64,000 nt of DNA, taken from NCBI GenBank assembly GCA_965112735.1, contig OZ218963.1:1798001-1862000 (forward strand), in the 5' to 3' direction. Below the pieces are notes generated by a model. It worked only from the letters and a program-made list of their open reading frames with translations. It made no database searches and was not told the DNA's origin. Below are positions 1 through 11,777 of this stretch, one piece after another. The translations under genes were made by a program, and so were the position numbers. This DNA comes from Phaeosaccion multiseriatum. Taxonomy: Eukaryota > Ochrophyta, other classes. Numbering within the stretch: the first letter of the stretch is position 1; every line of letters begins with the position of its first letter.

Positions 1-345
1 AGAGGTACTGGAGGCAGGGTGTCAAGGTACACTTCGCCCATTCGGGGTAGGAAGGACCGATGACGAGGAGCCGCTTCTTGATTGGAACCTTCTCGCACTC
101 TCCTTGGCCTCTAGCCCCCTTTTCTCTTGCCACTTTGCTTGCTTTGCGATGGATGTGCACGGCTTAAGCATCTTCCCCTCCCCCCTCCCCCCTTACACTG
201 TTGCGGTTCCTCGCCTTGATAGTGGAGGGAAAGCATGGAGATGGCTCGCGAGATGTACGAGCAGCAAAAGGGACAGTTTGGAGGCGGAGGACCAGGAGCA
301 GGCGGCAGCATCGGGGGCGACGTGGACGATCTGGACGACGAGTGA
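1..345 (+). CDS. 3' end of an unidentified gene (partial)
   Basis: The window opens inside a gene. A reading frame at 1-26 ends at a GT donor, and a terminal exon at 223-345 follows an AG acceptor and ends in TGA. The last exon encodes about 40 residues: a helical Met/Glu/Arg-rich stretch (around MEMAREMYEQQKGQF), then Gly-rich sequence and the acidic end DVDDLDDE. Gly-rich plus acidic tails of this kind occur in several chaperones and co-chaperones, but no family can be named from so little. The upstream exon border is less certain than the final exon. Most of the gene lies to the left of the window. Confidence 0.45.
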
Positions 346-1408
346 GTAGAAGTAGCTTATGTATGTCTGCTTGGGGCGGTCTGCCATTGGGTGTGAGGGT
401 ACGATTTGGACGGCGAGTAGCTTATGTATCTGATTGGTTTGTCTATTTGCCCAAGCACAGTGGGAAAGGGAGAGTGTGAGGGTAAGAAGGCGTCAGTCGG
501 TCCTGAGACCACACACAGGAGAACGATGGCATTGGAAGGCTCTGAACGAAGGGCCGTACACATCCACAGTAGAGAACACCCCTGCCAATATAATGATACC
601 GTACAAGTCATTCACCCCCTCTTTGTCCTCATAGAATGATACAAACCATCCACCCATTCACCCTCTCTATGTGAAAAAACATATAAATAGGCGAGTGAAA
701 AGCCAGAAGAGAAAAAAAGCCTCTGTTTGTACTCATAGAATGATACAAATGATACAAGCCATTCACCCTCTCTTTGTCCTGCAGGTAGCGCAGCGAGTAG
801 CGTTACGCTCGCTGCCCACACTTCTTTCAAGGTGTTTTTGGCGTACAGCTCAGCACAGAGGCACGCAAGAGAGGGTGTGAGAGAATCCACCGTCCAGATA
901 CAATATGCAAATGAACATAGGAATCAGTAACCCTTGAGTGTAAGGATGTGTGTCTATTGTTCTTTCACTCGCTCAGGCTCAAAGCGAACGCCCTACGCTG
1001 CAAAACGCTGCAAAACGTGATAACGTGTGGAAACACAAGCTCTGTTTTCTTCATAACGGCCCCCCCACCCTCCATTTCACTGCCCTCCAGCTTCTGCTGC
1101 TACTGCGCAGCCCCTGCCTCCACAGACTACAAAACGGTACCACAGCTCTCTGCCCGACTCCGAAAGGACTTGCCCCCCTTCCGCCTCGTTGTCATTCCTC
1201 GCCTCCTTCCTATTGTCTCTAAAACACCACTCCTCTCTCCTGCGCTCCTCACCTGCCGCTGTCCCACCGCCTCTCGAAACCATGGTCCACGCCATCGTCG
1301 TCACCACCTCCGCTCCTTCCCTTCCGCCCCAATACCAGCGGATGGGCTCATCTCTTCATCACTTGCGTCTACCTGTCGACCATTTCACGTGTCCTGCACC
1401 GATCCGGC
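346..1408. other. Intergenic stretch between converging genes
   Basis: No convincing gene is seen. The stretch holds a local imperfect repeat at about 600-785, in which the phrase GAATGATACAA followed by CATTCACCCTCTCT recurs three times with variations. The open frames here overlap each other on both strands and have no recognisable protein features. Confidence 0.5.
590..785. repeat. Degenerate local repeat (GAATGATACAA...CATTCACCCTCT)
   Basis: Three loosely spaced copies of a roughly 45-60 bp unit are visible. Each contains a CATAGAATGATACAA-like core followed by (C)CATTCACCCTCTCTTTGTCCT. The copies near 603-645 and 735-783 are the most alike. This looks like local tandem duplication with divergence. 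No coding role is seen. Confidence 0.5.
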
Positions 1409-1663
1409 CTAGTTCGCGATACCAACCTCCTGGTGTTGCTGCTGCTGCTCCTGGCTTGCCTCGTCCTCCTCCTCCTCGCCACTCGAACCACAGATGAAAA
1501 GTTTGGACAGGAACTCCACCTTCTCCTCCTCCGCTCTGTTCGAAGCCTCCTGTCGCACCACGGCCTTGCGGCTCATTGCCCTCGCAGCAGGCTGGTACTG
1601 ACGCATGTTGAGCCGATTCCTCTTCACCTTCTCCTTCTTGGCGTTGGCCCGGCACGCCATAAG

Positions 1664-1696
<33 letters not shown>

Positions 1697-1837
1697 CCTG
1701 CTGTTCACCGCGGTGGCACTGCTTCTACTTGCCACCATAGAGGAAGCAGGGGTAACTACCACAAAGGCCGAGGCGCAGGACGAGGCAAGCAGGACCAGGC
1801 ACATGCTCAAGGCAGCCGTCACCACAGACGCGCTCAT
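1409..1837 (-). CDS. Small basic plastid-targeted protein of unknown function
   Basis: Single-exon gene of 142 aa. The start was placed at 1837 because the protein then opens with a short n-region, a hydrophobic core (ALSMCLVLLASSC) and the motif ASAF followed by VVVTP. This is the signal-peptide-plus-transit-peptide arrangement of stramenopile plastid proteins; the frame is also open further upstream. After a Ser-rich stretch encoded by a (GCT/CTG)n tract comes the likely mature part. It is very basic (KKEKVKRNRLNMRQY, then RAMSRKAVVRQ), helical, and reminiscent in composition of small plastid ribosomal proteins. It ends with an acidic and Gln-rich tail. I do not recognise the family. Targeting is inferred from the motif, function is not. 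Confidence 0.65.
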
Positions 1838-4360
1838 ATTGCTAGGTCCTATCGGATTGTACAAGACCCCTCTTGTCCTAGGTTGGTAAGTAGGCGGGGC
1901 TGTGGTGCTGCCGTCGTTGGTAAAGACAAGTAAACACAGATCCTTGTGTACTTTACTTGACCTTGTGTTGTTGCCTGTTTCGCCCCACGACAAAATGTGT
2001 GTGCGAGCCCCCTGGGAAGTGTGGTTGGGTCCCCCCGCTCCTGCCCAAAAAAGCCTCACAACAGCCCTCCCCTGGGGTCGACTGATCACTTCTTGTTTTT
2101 GGCCAGAAGGTCATATGGATATCTCATATGTGTCCGCGTAGGGTTTTGAGCGCCGGGATACTTTCTTCCTGTCCGATGTCTAATAGCCGAATATAAAGCA
2201 TTACCGTTGATGTGTGGACGAGGTAGAAGCTACACCTGCTGTAGTAGCAGGGGACGAGGTTGAGGGGGGCGAGTTAGAAGCGCGAGAATTGTCGGACGGC
2301 TCATAAAGGGAGGATGAAATTAACGGGACTGCTTTTGTGGCCAGGCTGGTTTCTTTCGGCCAAAAGACACCCAATAGCTGCTCACGAAGGTATGGTGAGG
2401 CAGTCGGGTCCAGGCGAGGTTTCTCGGGCCCGATAAAGCAGAAGCCTGCGGCGGCCTGCGGCCGAAAGTAAGAAGCCTGCGGCTGGCCTGCGGCCAGAAG
2501 CCTGCAGAAAGTAGCGAGAAGCCTGCCAAGTCCCCCATTTTTCTCCCAGCCTGAGAAGCCTGAAGCCTGACCACTGGCCTGCGGCCAGAAGCCCGAAGCC
2601 TGGAGGGGGCTACGGCCCAGAAGCCTAAAGCCCGAGAAACCTCGCCTGGAGCCGAAGGCAGTTGATTCTCATGTTATTCATTGCACTCCCGTCATCGACC
2701 CTCGAGCCCTCTTTGTGTGTCTTCCTCGCGGCGGCCAGAAGCCTCACCCCTCTTCACGTTGCGGCCATGACCTTACCCTTCCCCCCCCTCTCTCTCATTC
2801 GAGATCAAGCTCCCCCGTTTCCCGGGAGGAACTTTTTCGCTCGGCGTCCCTAAATCGTCTCACGCGCCCACGCTCCTCTCTCGGCTCTCATTTCCCCTCG
2901 GCTCTGCTCCGCAAGAACGTAAGGGAACTGCGCGGATGAATCCGTGCTTGACGAGCTGGCGCGGCCAAGAAGAGTCTCACACCCGCGTCGCTTGATCCAA
3001 ACTTGGTGTCCGTCGAGGCGCTTGCCTGCTCCATTCCACGTTGCCCCCGCCGTCATCCTTGCTGGGGTCAGGGGCAAACTATTCATTGAGAATGTGGCCC
3101 CAGTGCCCCATCCTTGAGAGAGGATCAGACTCTCCAACGAGTGAGTGCGGCCATTTTTTGGTACGGGAGAGGACGCAAGTTTTGAATGTAGCGGTGTTTG
3201 GGGAGCTGACAAGCTACACTCCCCGGTCAGCCCCACCCATCCAGGCATACCGAGTGTGCTCAGGGCGGAGCAGTATATGCGTGAAGCCCAGGTTTCCAGC
3301 ATCATCTTCACTCCTCGCTGCACGGCAGTGAGAGCATCTCCTTAACCCCTCCTCCTCCTCGTCGTCGTCTTCGTCCTCCTCACCCTCGTCCTGATCCCTC
3401 GGTGTCGCTCCCACCCAGTGTCACCAACGCCACCGACGAAGCTTCTGCTGCTTACCCACCACCGTCAGGTCTGGAACGCCGCAGACAATCAGAAAACGAG
3501 AGAGTCCCTTCCTTCATGGATAGTGGCACATAAGCACACAAGAGTACAGGGAGTGAAGGACCAGTCTCTCTGCTCAGCTCGCGAGGTCTTTAAAGGTGGG
3601 TCAGCCCTGATAGCCACCACCCCATTTCCTCTATCTACAAGCTGCCCTGGAAGGGTGACAGTGTGTTCACGTCGATGGGGCTGACGAAGATGTGCTTGAT
3701 TCCCTTACTTCCATTCCTTCCTTCCTTTTCACTCCTCGTATCCTGCTACCCTGCATACGGTTCGGATGTCTCTCGGAAGAGGTACAAGGGCTCTATATCA
3801 TTCGCTTCGGAGCGCTTGCATCTCATTCATCGCTGCCGTGACACCCGAGCAGAGGAGGCGCCTACTTTGTGATAAAATTGGCCTGCAAAGATCCATTTCC
3901 CCCATCTTTCGGCATCTTTCCCAGCTCGCCCTCAAGCTGCTACAGATCCTGCGTCTCAACGCCTTCTCAAGAGACATGTGGCTCCCTGTTTGAGCATGCT
4001 ATCTTTGTGAGTGCTGTCCTTTAGGGGAGGGGCGGCAAGACAACATCAATTTTGCAAAGAGCACGAGTACGTTGTGTCCCGGGGGGCGGGAAAACGATAA
4101 ATCAACCCCGCCCCACCCACAGACGAGTTGCACTCTAAGAATAGCCGGCACACCATTGAAGGGAGCAACACGCCTCTGAAGACGAGCAGCAGCGTAACGA
4201 CCCTGATGATCGAAGCCCGATAAGAAGGTAATTATTGCTGAGCTTTTTTCCTTGCTCATGCGGTGCTTGGTTTGTAACGATCACTCCTTGGCCTTCCATC
4301 CTCTTTTCCTCTCCACTGCTTGTCTCAGTGCACCCAATCAAAGTCAAGACGAGGAACACA
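1838..4360. other. Gene-poor spacer between divergent genes
   Basis: About 2.5 kb without a supported gene. It holds the dispersed GAAGCCTG-rich repeat (2417-2603), related decayed units to about 2650, and pyrimidine-rich sequence before the aminotransferase start at 4361. A frame at 2850-3323 (-) and a short phrase near 3600-3700 (+, reading ...IYKLPWKGDSVFTSMGLTK) were examined. Neither has splice borders or a family match that would support a gene. The phrase near 3640 could be a gene fossil. Confidence 0.45.
2417..2603. repeat. Dispersed GAAGCCTG-rich repeat, copy 1
   Basis: This copy begins AGGTTTCTCGGGCC and runs through repeated units of the type GAAGCCTGCGGC/GGCCTGCGGCC into AAGTCCCCCATTTTTCT and GAAGCCTGAAGCCTG. 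It matches 44536-44720 almost base for base over some 170 bp, while the flanks differ. Decayed GAAGCCTG units continue to about 2650. It is a dispersed repeat family, probably mobile or derived from a mobile element. Confidence 0.85.
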
Positions 4361-7300
4361 ATGAAGATCGCTGTGACAGCTGCGCTGGTGAGTTGCTCCA
4401 CCGCCTTCGTGTGCCCTTCTGCGCAGCTGGGGCCGATCGAGAGCAGTGCCATGAACGCCCTCAAGATGATAGCGGGAGGAGGTGCAGGCAAAGGGAACGT
4501 GGGTGTGAAGAGAACCGACATGGCACTCAAGGTGAGAGCAATACGTATGACCCGTGACCAGCAGGCTGCTCTTATGGTGCTGCTCTACTAAGCTCTCCCC
4601 TTGGTGCTGCTCTACAAACAACCCTCCCCTTCCTCCTGTTTTGGTGTGGGCATGTTCTGTCCTGCTCTCTTCGTGCCCGCAGGTATCTGCCATGGGGGCT
4701 CCAGCGGCTGTGGCGGTTGCCACAGAAGAGAAGGTACGAGTTCTGTAGCCGCCTTTCCTCTTTAGTCTTCCTGCTACCTTGCCCTCCTTATTCTTGCCTC
4801 CCTCACTCTGTCCCCATGTGGTCCCGTACCTCGTGGCTCGAAGCTGTGTTGACGGCTTTTGAGCCCCTCTGATGTTGCAACGCCCTTCACAACAATACCA
4901 CCCAGAAGGAGAAGACGATGCTGAGGAAGAACATAAAGACGCCTGACCCCATCCCAGAGGCCGGCATTGAGGCTGCGGTGGCTCTCATGCGCACCGGACG
5001 GCTCTACCGTTACAACAGCGACAGTGCCGAGTCGTGTGCTGTTTCAGAGGTGGAGAAGGTCTTTGCCGAGTACACGGGACACAAGTACTGTACGGCACTC
5101 AATAGGTGAGGGGGGGGGGGCGATCGAATTGCTCCGGATGAAGCTTTCGATTCGGCTGCGTCGCCACCTATCCATGCTTTCACCGCTCTCTCTTACCCCA
5201 TGCGAGCAAGGCATAACGTTTACCTTCGCCTTACGCTCCTTTCCCACCACACTCCAGCTGCGGCAGTGCCATCTTTCTGGCCCTGCGGGCGTGTGGAGTA
5301 GAAGCTGGTGACAAGGTAACATGTCATCAGTCATCACTGGGCAGGGGTTTCGTGCTCGCCTTGTCACGCGTTGCCGTTTCTAACAGCACGCCAGCCTCTT
5401 ATCCTTTTGTCTCATCTCTGTTCCACCGTGCCTCCTCGTCTTCTCCTCCTTCGCCTTGCACCCTCCCCGCCTTGTCCTCCCTCGCTTGGGCATCACTCAC
5501 TTCAGGTCTTGAGCAATGCCTTTACGTTTGGTGCTGTTCCCTCCGCTATCGTCCACGCCGGGGGAGAGCCCATTTACGTCGACTGCCTGGAGGGGGTGAG
5601 TGCCTGCCGCTAGTCTGAACAAGCAAAGAACTGTTTCCAAATGCTAGACTTCTATGCTTTCCCTCTGTCCACGTGTATGACTCTTATGCTCCTTTCCTGT
5701 CGGGCTCTGCCGCTGCCGCTGCCGCTGTATGTCTTGTCCCCCTCTCCCCTCTCGACCCGAAAGTACGTTTTGGACCCGGAGGACCTGGCGCGAAGGGCAG
5801 ATGAGTCCGGAGCAAAGTACTGCGTCGTTTCACACATGCGTGGTAAGTAAGGCACATGGTGTGTGTGTTATCGCGCGGTTGACCTTCACAGCGGCCAAGT
5901 CATTCTGCATGATTTAATGGATTCCCAACAACTACTACTACTCACACCCCACCGCTCCTCTCTATACACCGCCGTCCTTCCTCGCTCACACGCCCGCCGC
6001 TCTTCTCCATATGTGCGTCAGGAAAACTCGCCGACATGGACCGTATCAAAGCCGTGTGCGACGAGAGAGGCATCACACTCATCGAGGACTGCGCCCACAG
6101 GTACGCACTTGAATTGAAGCACAAGCAGTCAGTATCATTGTGTGATCGTCCTTGTCCTTTGCGAGGGGGAGCATGCCCGATTCGATCGCCATGGACAATC
6201 TCAATCCGCCGTCTTTTCTCTTTGCTCTGAGCCGCTCTGGATCTCTCAGGCTCTTCTACTCGTCTTCCTCTCACTCTACGCTCGTACCTCTCCTTTTCTC
6301 ACTTTCTCTCGCCCCTCCGGAGCTGGTGTTTCTCCTCTACTATTCTCGTCACCATACCCTGCCATCCCAACTCACTCACCCGCTCTGCCAACCACTACGA
6401 ACAATCATACACGCACAAAAAGCCTGGGAGTAAGGTGGAAGGGCGACCACTCGGGCCACCACGGCAAAATGGCATGTTTCTCGAGCCAATCCTACAAGAT
6501 GCTCAACAGCGGAGAAGGCGGTTTCATTGTGTCCAACGACGATCAGCTGGCAGCAGACGCCATCATCATGGCTGGAGGTTACGAGAAGCTGTAAGTAATG
6601 AGTGAGTGATGAATACATGGGATGGAATGGAACGGACCGATGGACCGATCCGATCTGCCCGCTGCGAGAAGGTTCCCTTCCCCTTTCATGCTTTTTTCCT
6701 TTGTCCTTTGTTGTTCAAGCTGTGAAGATTGGAGTCAAGTTACGCGTGCTTATCGTAGCACCGCGAATCTCTCCTCCGGGACAGAGGGAAGATGTGTTCA
6801 CATTCACACTATGTAACGGCATCTCATGCGGCCATGGTTCCACCAACTTACCCCATCTAGCCGGCTTGGCTCACACAACGATGCTTTCTCCCTTTCCCTT
6901 GCTTTTGCAATGCACGTCGCAACGCGGGTATGTATTCACCTGCGATACCTCCTCTCCTCAGATACACCAAGCATCTCTTGGCCCCTCCTGGCGAGTGCTT
7001 TGAAGACAAGAGACATCTTCCCAACTACTCCCTTCGAATGCACGCCGTCACAGCCGCGATGCTCACCCCTCAGGTGAGTGCACAATGGCAAGGAGGGGGG
7101 GGATGCCGCACTGAGCTGGACCTGCTCCATAACTGGCCAAGCAAAGGGGACGGAAAATCGAGGGCGGCTGTCAATGGTCGCAGCTTGGACGCTTGTTTGG
7201 GCAGTTTTGAGCCACCAGTCATGCGTCATGTGTGCTCATTTGCTCCAACCCCTTAGCCTCGCCTCCCTCCCTCCCTGTCTCTCTCTCTCTCTCTCTCGTG

Positions 7301-7680
7301 CATATAACCAAACCGATCCACTGGGGCCGAAATGCACCCCCTTTCTTTTCCACTGTGTGTTCCTTTCATTTGTCCATCAGATGGATACTTTAGACGACAG
7401 AATCGCCAAGTACAACGCACGATATGAATGTGTAGCGAAGCGATTAGAGGCTTCAAGGTACGGACGGACGGAAGAGTCTTGCTTCTTTTGTGTCTTCGCG
7501 TTGTGCGTGAGCAGAGAACTATGCGTGCGTGCGTGCGTGCGTGCGGGGGGTTCATGTGTCTCCTCATCCCAGGCCGAATCGGGAAATCGCTGTCCTCTTT
7601 CACACTTCAATCTCACACCTCCTCTCATCATGACCACTCTCTTCCTTCCTCTCTCTTGTCACCCAAACCCTTCCTTCTTC

Positions 7681-7754
<74 letters not shown>

Positions 7755-8828
7755 GGTGGTGGTGGTGGTGGTGTTGTTGTTGTTGTTGATGTTGGTGGTG
7801 GTGGTGGTCTCCAGACACATTACCATCCCCAAGCAACTCCCGGAGGTGTCTCCCGTATGCGATAGTCTCCAGTTCGTACTTACCGACATGGACATTCCCC
7901 AAGTCAACAAGTTTGCGGAGGCATGCGGGGATCGGGGGTTGCCCGTGGAGATCTTTGGTGCTCCCTCGAACGCGCGTTTCTTCCGCAACTGGCTCTTCCA
8001 TGAGGACAGCCACAAGCAGTTTGACAGCCTGGGCCAGACGCAGGTAGATGTTTGTTGGCTTGTGTAGCGGTGTCAGCTTGTAGAGGGGGGTGTGGGGGGG
8101 GGGGAGGGCTCACCTCGACTTTTGGTTTGGAATGGTCCCACACAATATCGAGACAATGGGCTGGGGACCCCTATCGTCGGGGAGGGAAGGGGGTTCTAGA
8201 TGCGAGTGCTGAGATTCGGATTCACGTGCTCGGTCATGGACGCAGGAGCTCCTTCTTACCGTTCCTCTCCTCCTCCTCCTCCTCCTCCTCCTCCTCCTCC
8301 TCCTCCTCCTCCTCCTCCTCCTCCTCCTCCTCCTCCTCCTCCTCCTCCTCCTCCTCCTCCTCCTCCTCCTCCTCCTCCTCCTCCTCCTCCTCCTCCTCCT
8401 CCTCCTCCTCCTCCTCCTCCTCCTCCTCCTCCTCCTCCTCCTCCTCCTCCTCCTCCTCCTCCTCCTCCTCCTCCTCCTCCTCCTCCTCCTCCTCCTCCTC
8501 CTCCTCCTTCCTCCTCCTCCTCCTTCTTCCTCCTCCTCCTCCCTCCTCTCCTCCTCCTCCTCCTCCTCCTCCTCCTCCTCCTCCTCCTCCTCCTCCTCCT
8601 CCTCCTCTACCTCCTCCTCCTCCTCCTCCTCCTCCTCCTCCTCCTCCCTCCTCCCCCTCTTCCCCCTCCCCCTCCCCCTCCCCCTTCTCCTCTTCCTCCC
8701 CCTCCCTCCAGCGTCTGATTGAGTACTCAGCGGACATACGCCTTCCACTCATGTTCGAGGATGACGACTTTGAGACAATCTGCATCATTGTCGAGGAAGC
8801 TTTAGAGGAAGCCATCAGCAGGGCCTAG
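4361..8828 (+). CDS. DegT/DnrJ/EryC1/StrS-family PLP aminotransferase, probably plastid-targeted
   Basis: Twelve exons join in frame to 476 aa: 4361-4531, 4683-4733, 4906-5105, 5258-5315, 5506-5595, 5764-5842, 6022-6100, 6423-6590, 6962-7073, 7381-7457, 7815-8043, 8712-8828. The family uses pyridoxal phosphate to move an amino group onto keto-sugars (or related substrates) in nucleotide-sugar and secondary metabolism. Family landmarks appear in order: SCGSAIFLALRACGV, the cofactor segment NAFTFGAVPSAI, the Asp-containing IEDCAH, and FSSQSYKMLNSGEGG. The Lys in the last, about residue 268, should form the internal aldimine. The N-terminus has a hydrophobic signal and STAF, suggesting plastid import. 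Intron 10 carries a TTG/GGT tract and intron 11 a (CCT)n tract of about 380 bp. The substrate cannot be read from sequence. Confidence 0.88.
7678..7810. repeat. (TTG)n-(GGT)n microsatellite in an intron
   Basis: About 20 TTG units are followed by about 11 GTG/GGT units and a mixed TTG/GGT end. The tract lies at the 3' end of intron 10 of the aminotransferase gene, finishing a few bases before the acceptor at 7813-7814. Confidence 0.95.
8267..8647. repeat. Long (CCT)n microsatellite in an intron
   Basis: Nearly pure CCT triplets over about 240 bp continue with light interruptions to about 8647, then C-rich sequence leads straight to the 3' splice site at 8710-8711. The tract lies in intron 11 of the aminotransferase gene. 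Poly-Ser, poly-Pro, poly-Glu and poly-Arg frames across it are artefacts of the triplet. Confidence 0.95.
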
Positions 8829-9448
8829 TTGTAAGAACCACACGACGGACTGCGTTGTGAGGCAAAGAGAGAGCGTGTTGCGAGCAGGAGCAGACAAGAG
8901 TTATGTCTCCCCTTGGGGGATGCGTGGGCCGCCGACGGAGAGCGGAGGCGGTGACATGCAACCCCTTGTTTATAGGTATTCGTCGGCCTTTTCCATTGAT
9001 CTTCTCCTCTTCAGTGCAAGAGGGAGCAGGCATTCTCTGATAGAGAGGGTTGGACAAAGGAAAGGCATACGGACGGAAGAGGACGCAATTTTTTGGGGAA
9101 ACGTGGGGAGATATTGGTGTAGAGTAGACGGTTGCTTTGTTGTTGTTTCACTGATGTTGTTTCAGTCCGACAAGGATGTCGGAGTACACGTGGAATGGGT
9201 GGGTGGGCAGGAACAAGAGTACTAAAGCACTGAACCTGGAAATCCGAACACCAAGTCGTGTTTTAGAGCTTTGGGAGAGATTCGAGACTAAAGGGTTTTT
9301 GTGAGCATGGTACTTGAAAATCAAGAACGGATTTAGGTGTAAGATTCCTTCGTTTATATTCATTTCTCACATCTGTACAGCACCGCATCACCGGCCCCCA
9401 ACCCCTCTTGAAAGAGAAAGGCCATTCCTTGACAGCACACCTGCCCCC
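8829..9448. other. Intergenic stretch between converging genes
   Basis: The 620 bp between the aminotransferase stop and the GPCR stop should hold the two 3' untranslated ends. No gene, repeat or RNA structure stands out. Confidence 0.5.
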
Positions 9449-11506
9449 TCAGCTGTCGAGGAGGCTGGTGGAGAGGGGCGTGGCAAGAACGGGCTCGCCC
9501 TTCCTCCCCCGAGCAACGACCCGCCGCGTCTGGGCGCTCCAGTTTGCACCCCCTTTCTCGCTGCCGCCCCGCCCATGAGCCCTTTCACCCTCCTCTTCAC
9601 CCTCGCCATGGAGCGAACCGTAGCCATAGGACCCTCCTGCCTCATCGTCACCCCCACTGCGACTGCTGCGGCAATTATCTCGCCACCAGCAGCCGCCCCA
9701 GCAACTCTCCTCCCTGTCACTACTTAGTCCTCCACTGCACCCCGTCAGCCGCTGTCTCCAGCACCGAAGCACGGCCGGGGTGCACAAGAAAATGATGGCG
9801 TTGCATACGCCTTGCACAGCTTGGAAAGAGTACTGCAGCAGGTAGAGCGCGAAAACCGGGTCGTAGGGCTTAAACACTTGATAGACGCGGTTAACAGTGG
9901 CCCAGCTCCAGCACACGAGCAAGACCAGCGTGTACAAGCCCAAGCGTGTGATGATGCTGTGCGTCAATGAAACCGTCGTGTTCGAGTGCACGGCTATCCT
10001 ACCTCCTCCTTCTGCTGCTCCTGCTCCGACTCCTTCCCCTCCTCCCTCTGGACTCGGAGCCCCTCTCTGTCCGCCACCTCCTCCTCCCTCGCTCTCTTCA
10101 GCTCCTCCTGCTCCCCCTCCTCCTCCTCCTCCTCCTCCTCCTCCTCCTCCTCCTCCTCCTCCTCCTCCTCCTCCTCTTCCTTCTCCTCCTTCCCCCCCAC
10201 CTCCTTCTCCCTCGCCGTCTTCGGCTGCGTCTCCTTCTTCTCCGACCTCTGATGTAGCAGCAGTATTCGGTGCTGCTGGTGGCGACAGAGGGCTCGAGCT
10301 GGACCATGCTGTCCTCTCCCTCCCCTGTCCACCTCCCCTTCCCCTGTCCTCTTCTCGGCTAACGGCTGCTTCTAGGGCTCTCGTGGCTCGGCGTACTTTC
10401 ACAACTAGTGTGAAGTTCACAAAGATGCTGATCCAAAGAGGGATATAAATCACCGTGAAACGCCAGACAGTGCCTACGTAGTGGTATCGAGGGAAGGGAA
10501 GAAGGGAGGGGGTTGTGGGGTACTGTTAGCAACTCTTCAACATTTGCTACACACACAGAGACACGACCCACGGCATGTATGTAGAGCACATTCCCCCCTC
10601 TGAGCCCCCATTGGAGGAAGCCGACCCTCCTCCGGGCGAGACTCACCCCATTCGAGGCTCTTGAGGTCATTGGAGGTGATGGTACACCATACGCCGGAGA
10701 TGCCGTAGCTATCTGTGAGTTGGAAGGCGTACAATGATGCACAAACAGGGTGTTCAGTAAGAGAGTCACGGGAGCACGTGGCGGAAAACAGAGCAGAGTA
10801 CCCTACTTGAGCCCAAAACCATCCCCACCTAACCTGTAGTGAGGGGCAAAAGCGCCAAGACCAGCGGCACAAGCCAGCATACGGCAGTAATGGTCCAAAA
10901 CCTGTTCTGCCAGGCGTAGTTCCTTTTGACTATCATGACGAAGCATGCCGTCGTCATGGCGGTAACAAGAGCAAACTGCACGATGGCGAAGTACACTCGC
11001 ATGAGGCCCTGGGTCTGGCACTTGACCGAATGGTCTTCCGTCGCCTGGCCCATGAGGTAGGCCACATCCATACCCATATTGGCGTATGCCAGCGATGCGA
11101 TGAGTCTGAAGGCGAAAGTGTGTAGCTTCCGAAAGCAGTGGTAGCTGAAGACGATGAAAGAGCTCGCCATCAGAGACAGAGCGCAGAGAACCATGCTGAG
11201 GTAGATGAGGATGAGTGACTGAGACGAAGAGAGGAAGTCCTCCGGCGCGCTGGGCTTATCGAAGTTGTGTGAGCGCTTTCCTGCCATCGCTGCTGCTCTG
11301 CCGCACCATTGCAGGCCGAGCAAAACGAAGAGGGGCACTGTGAGCCCTTGTGAGGCCACATTCTTCACAGCGCCGCTCCTGCTCACACATCGGGCAGCAG
11401 GTCTTGTGTCGATGGTGGTCGTGCTAATGAAAGAACGGTCTGACGCTCTGCCATCGCGCATGGCCCTGTCTGGTGGCTCGAAGCGGCCAACCGCCCACCC
11501 CTCCAA
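9449..11506 (-). CDS. Class E (cAMP-receptor-like) G-protein-coupled receptor
   Basis: Three exons read on the minus strand (11506-10834, 10712-10647, 10473-9449) join in frame to 587 aa. An internal Met at 11287 would give 514 aa and places TM1 nearer the N-terminus, so the start is uncertain. Seven hydrophobic segments are visible. The Dictyostelium cAMP-receptor pattern is recognisable: a Cys at the start of TM3 (KCQTQGLMRVYF), the TM4 segment FWTITAVCWLVPLVLALL, and the second-loop YGISGVWCTI with the partner Cys. TM5 (IYIPLWISIFVNFTLVVKV) is followed by a third intracellular loop of about 120 residues of Gly and Glu, encoded by a CTC tract. TM6 (LYTLVLLVCWSWATVNRVY), TM7 and a basic C-tail follow. 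The likely role is ligand sensing at the plasma membrane; the ligand is unknown. Confidence 0.82.
10117..10178. repeat. (CCT)n tract in coding sequence
   Basis: About 20 CTC/CCT triplets lie in the third intracellular loop of the GPCR. On the coding strand they read GGA/GAG, giving a Gly-rich run. Confidence 0.9.
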
Positions 11507-11777
11507 AAACTAAAAGTATTTTTTTGGCCGTTTCAAAGCTTGTCCTCAAGGCAACACCAGAAGCGTTAGGATGTCTTGATTTGATGGCATAAAGAGAAGG
11601 AAACAAAGAACGAGGGGGGCATGCATGTAGAGCAAGGCCTTAGATTGTGCTGCTCGAAAAGTAAAGGAGGAGTTCGTAGGAGGGGCAGCAGCGAAGGGGG
11701 AGGTGATATGAAAGTGCCTCCGTCAAAGCGGTGGTGGTAAGCCAACGCGCGAGGCTTTCCTTGGTATCAGGGTCGCC

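Noticed and set aside
2850-3323. 157-codon minus-strand frame
   Set aside because: No recognisable motif or targeting signal, and overlapped by equally long frames on the other strand.
3600-3720. Protein-like phrase IYKLPWKGDSVFTSMGLTK on the plus strand
   Set aside because: No flanking exons could be joined and no family recognised; perhaps a gene fossil.
8110-8815. Long frames on both strands rich in Ser, Pro, Glu or Arg
   Set aside because: They are translations of the (CCT)n tract inside an intron of the aminotransferase gene.
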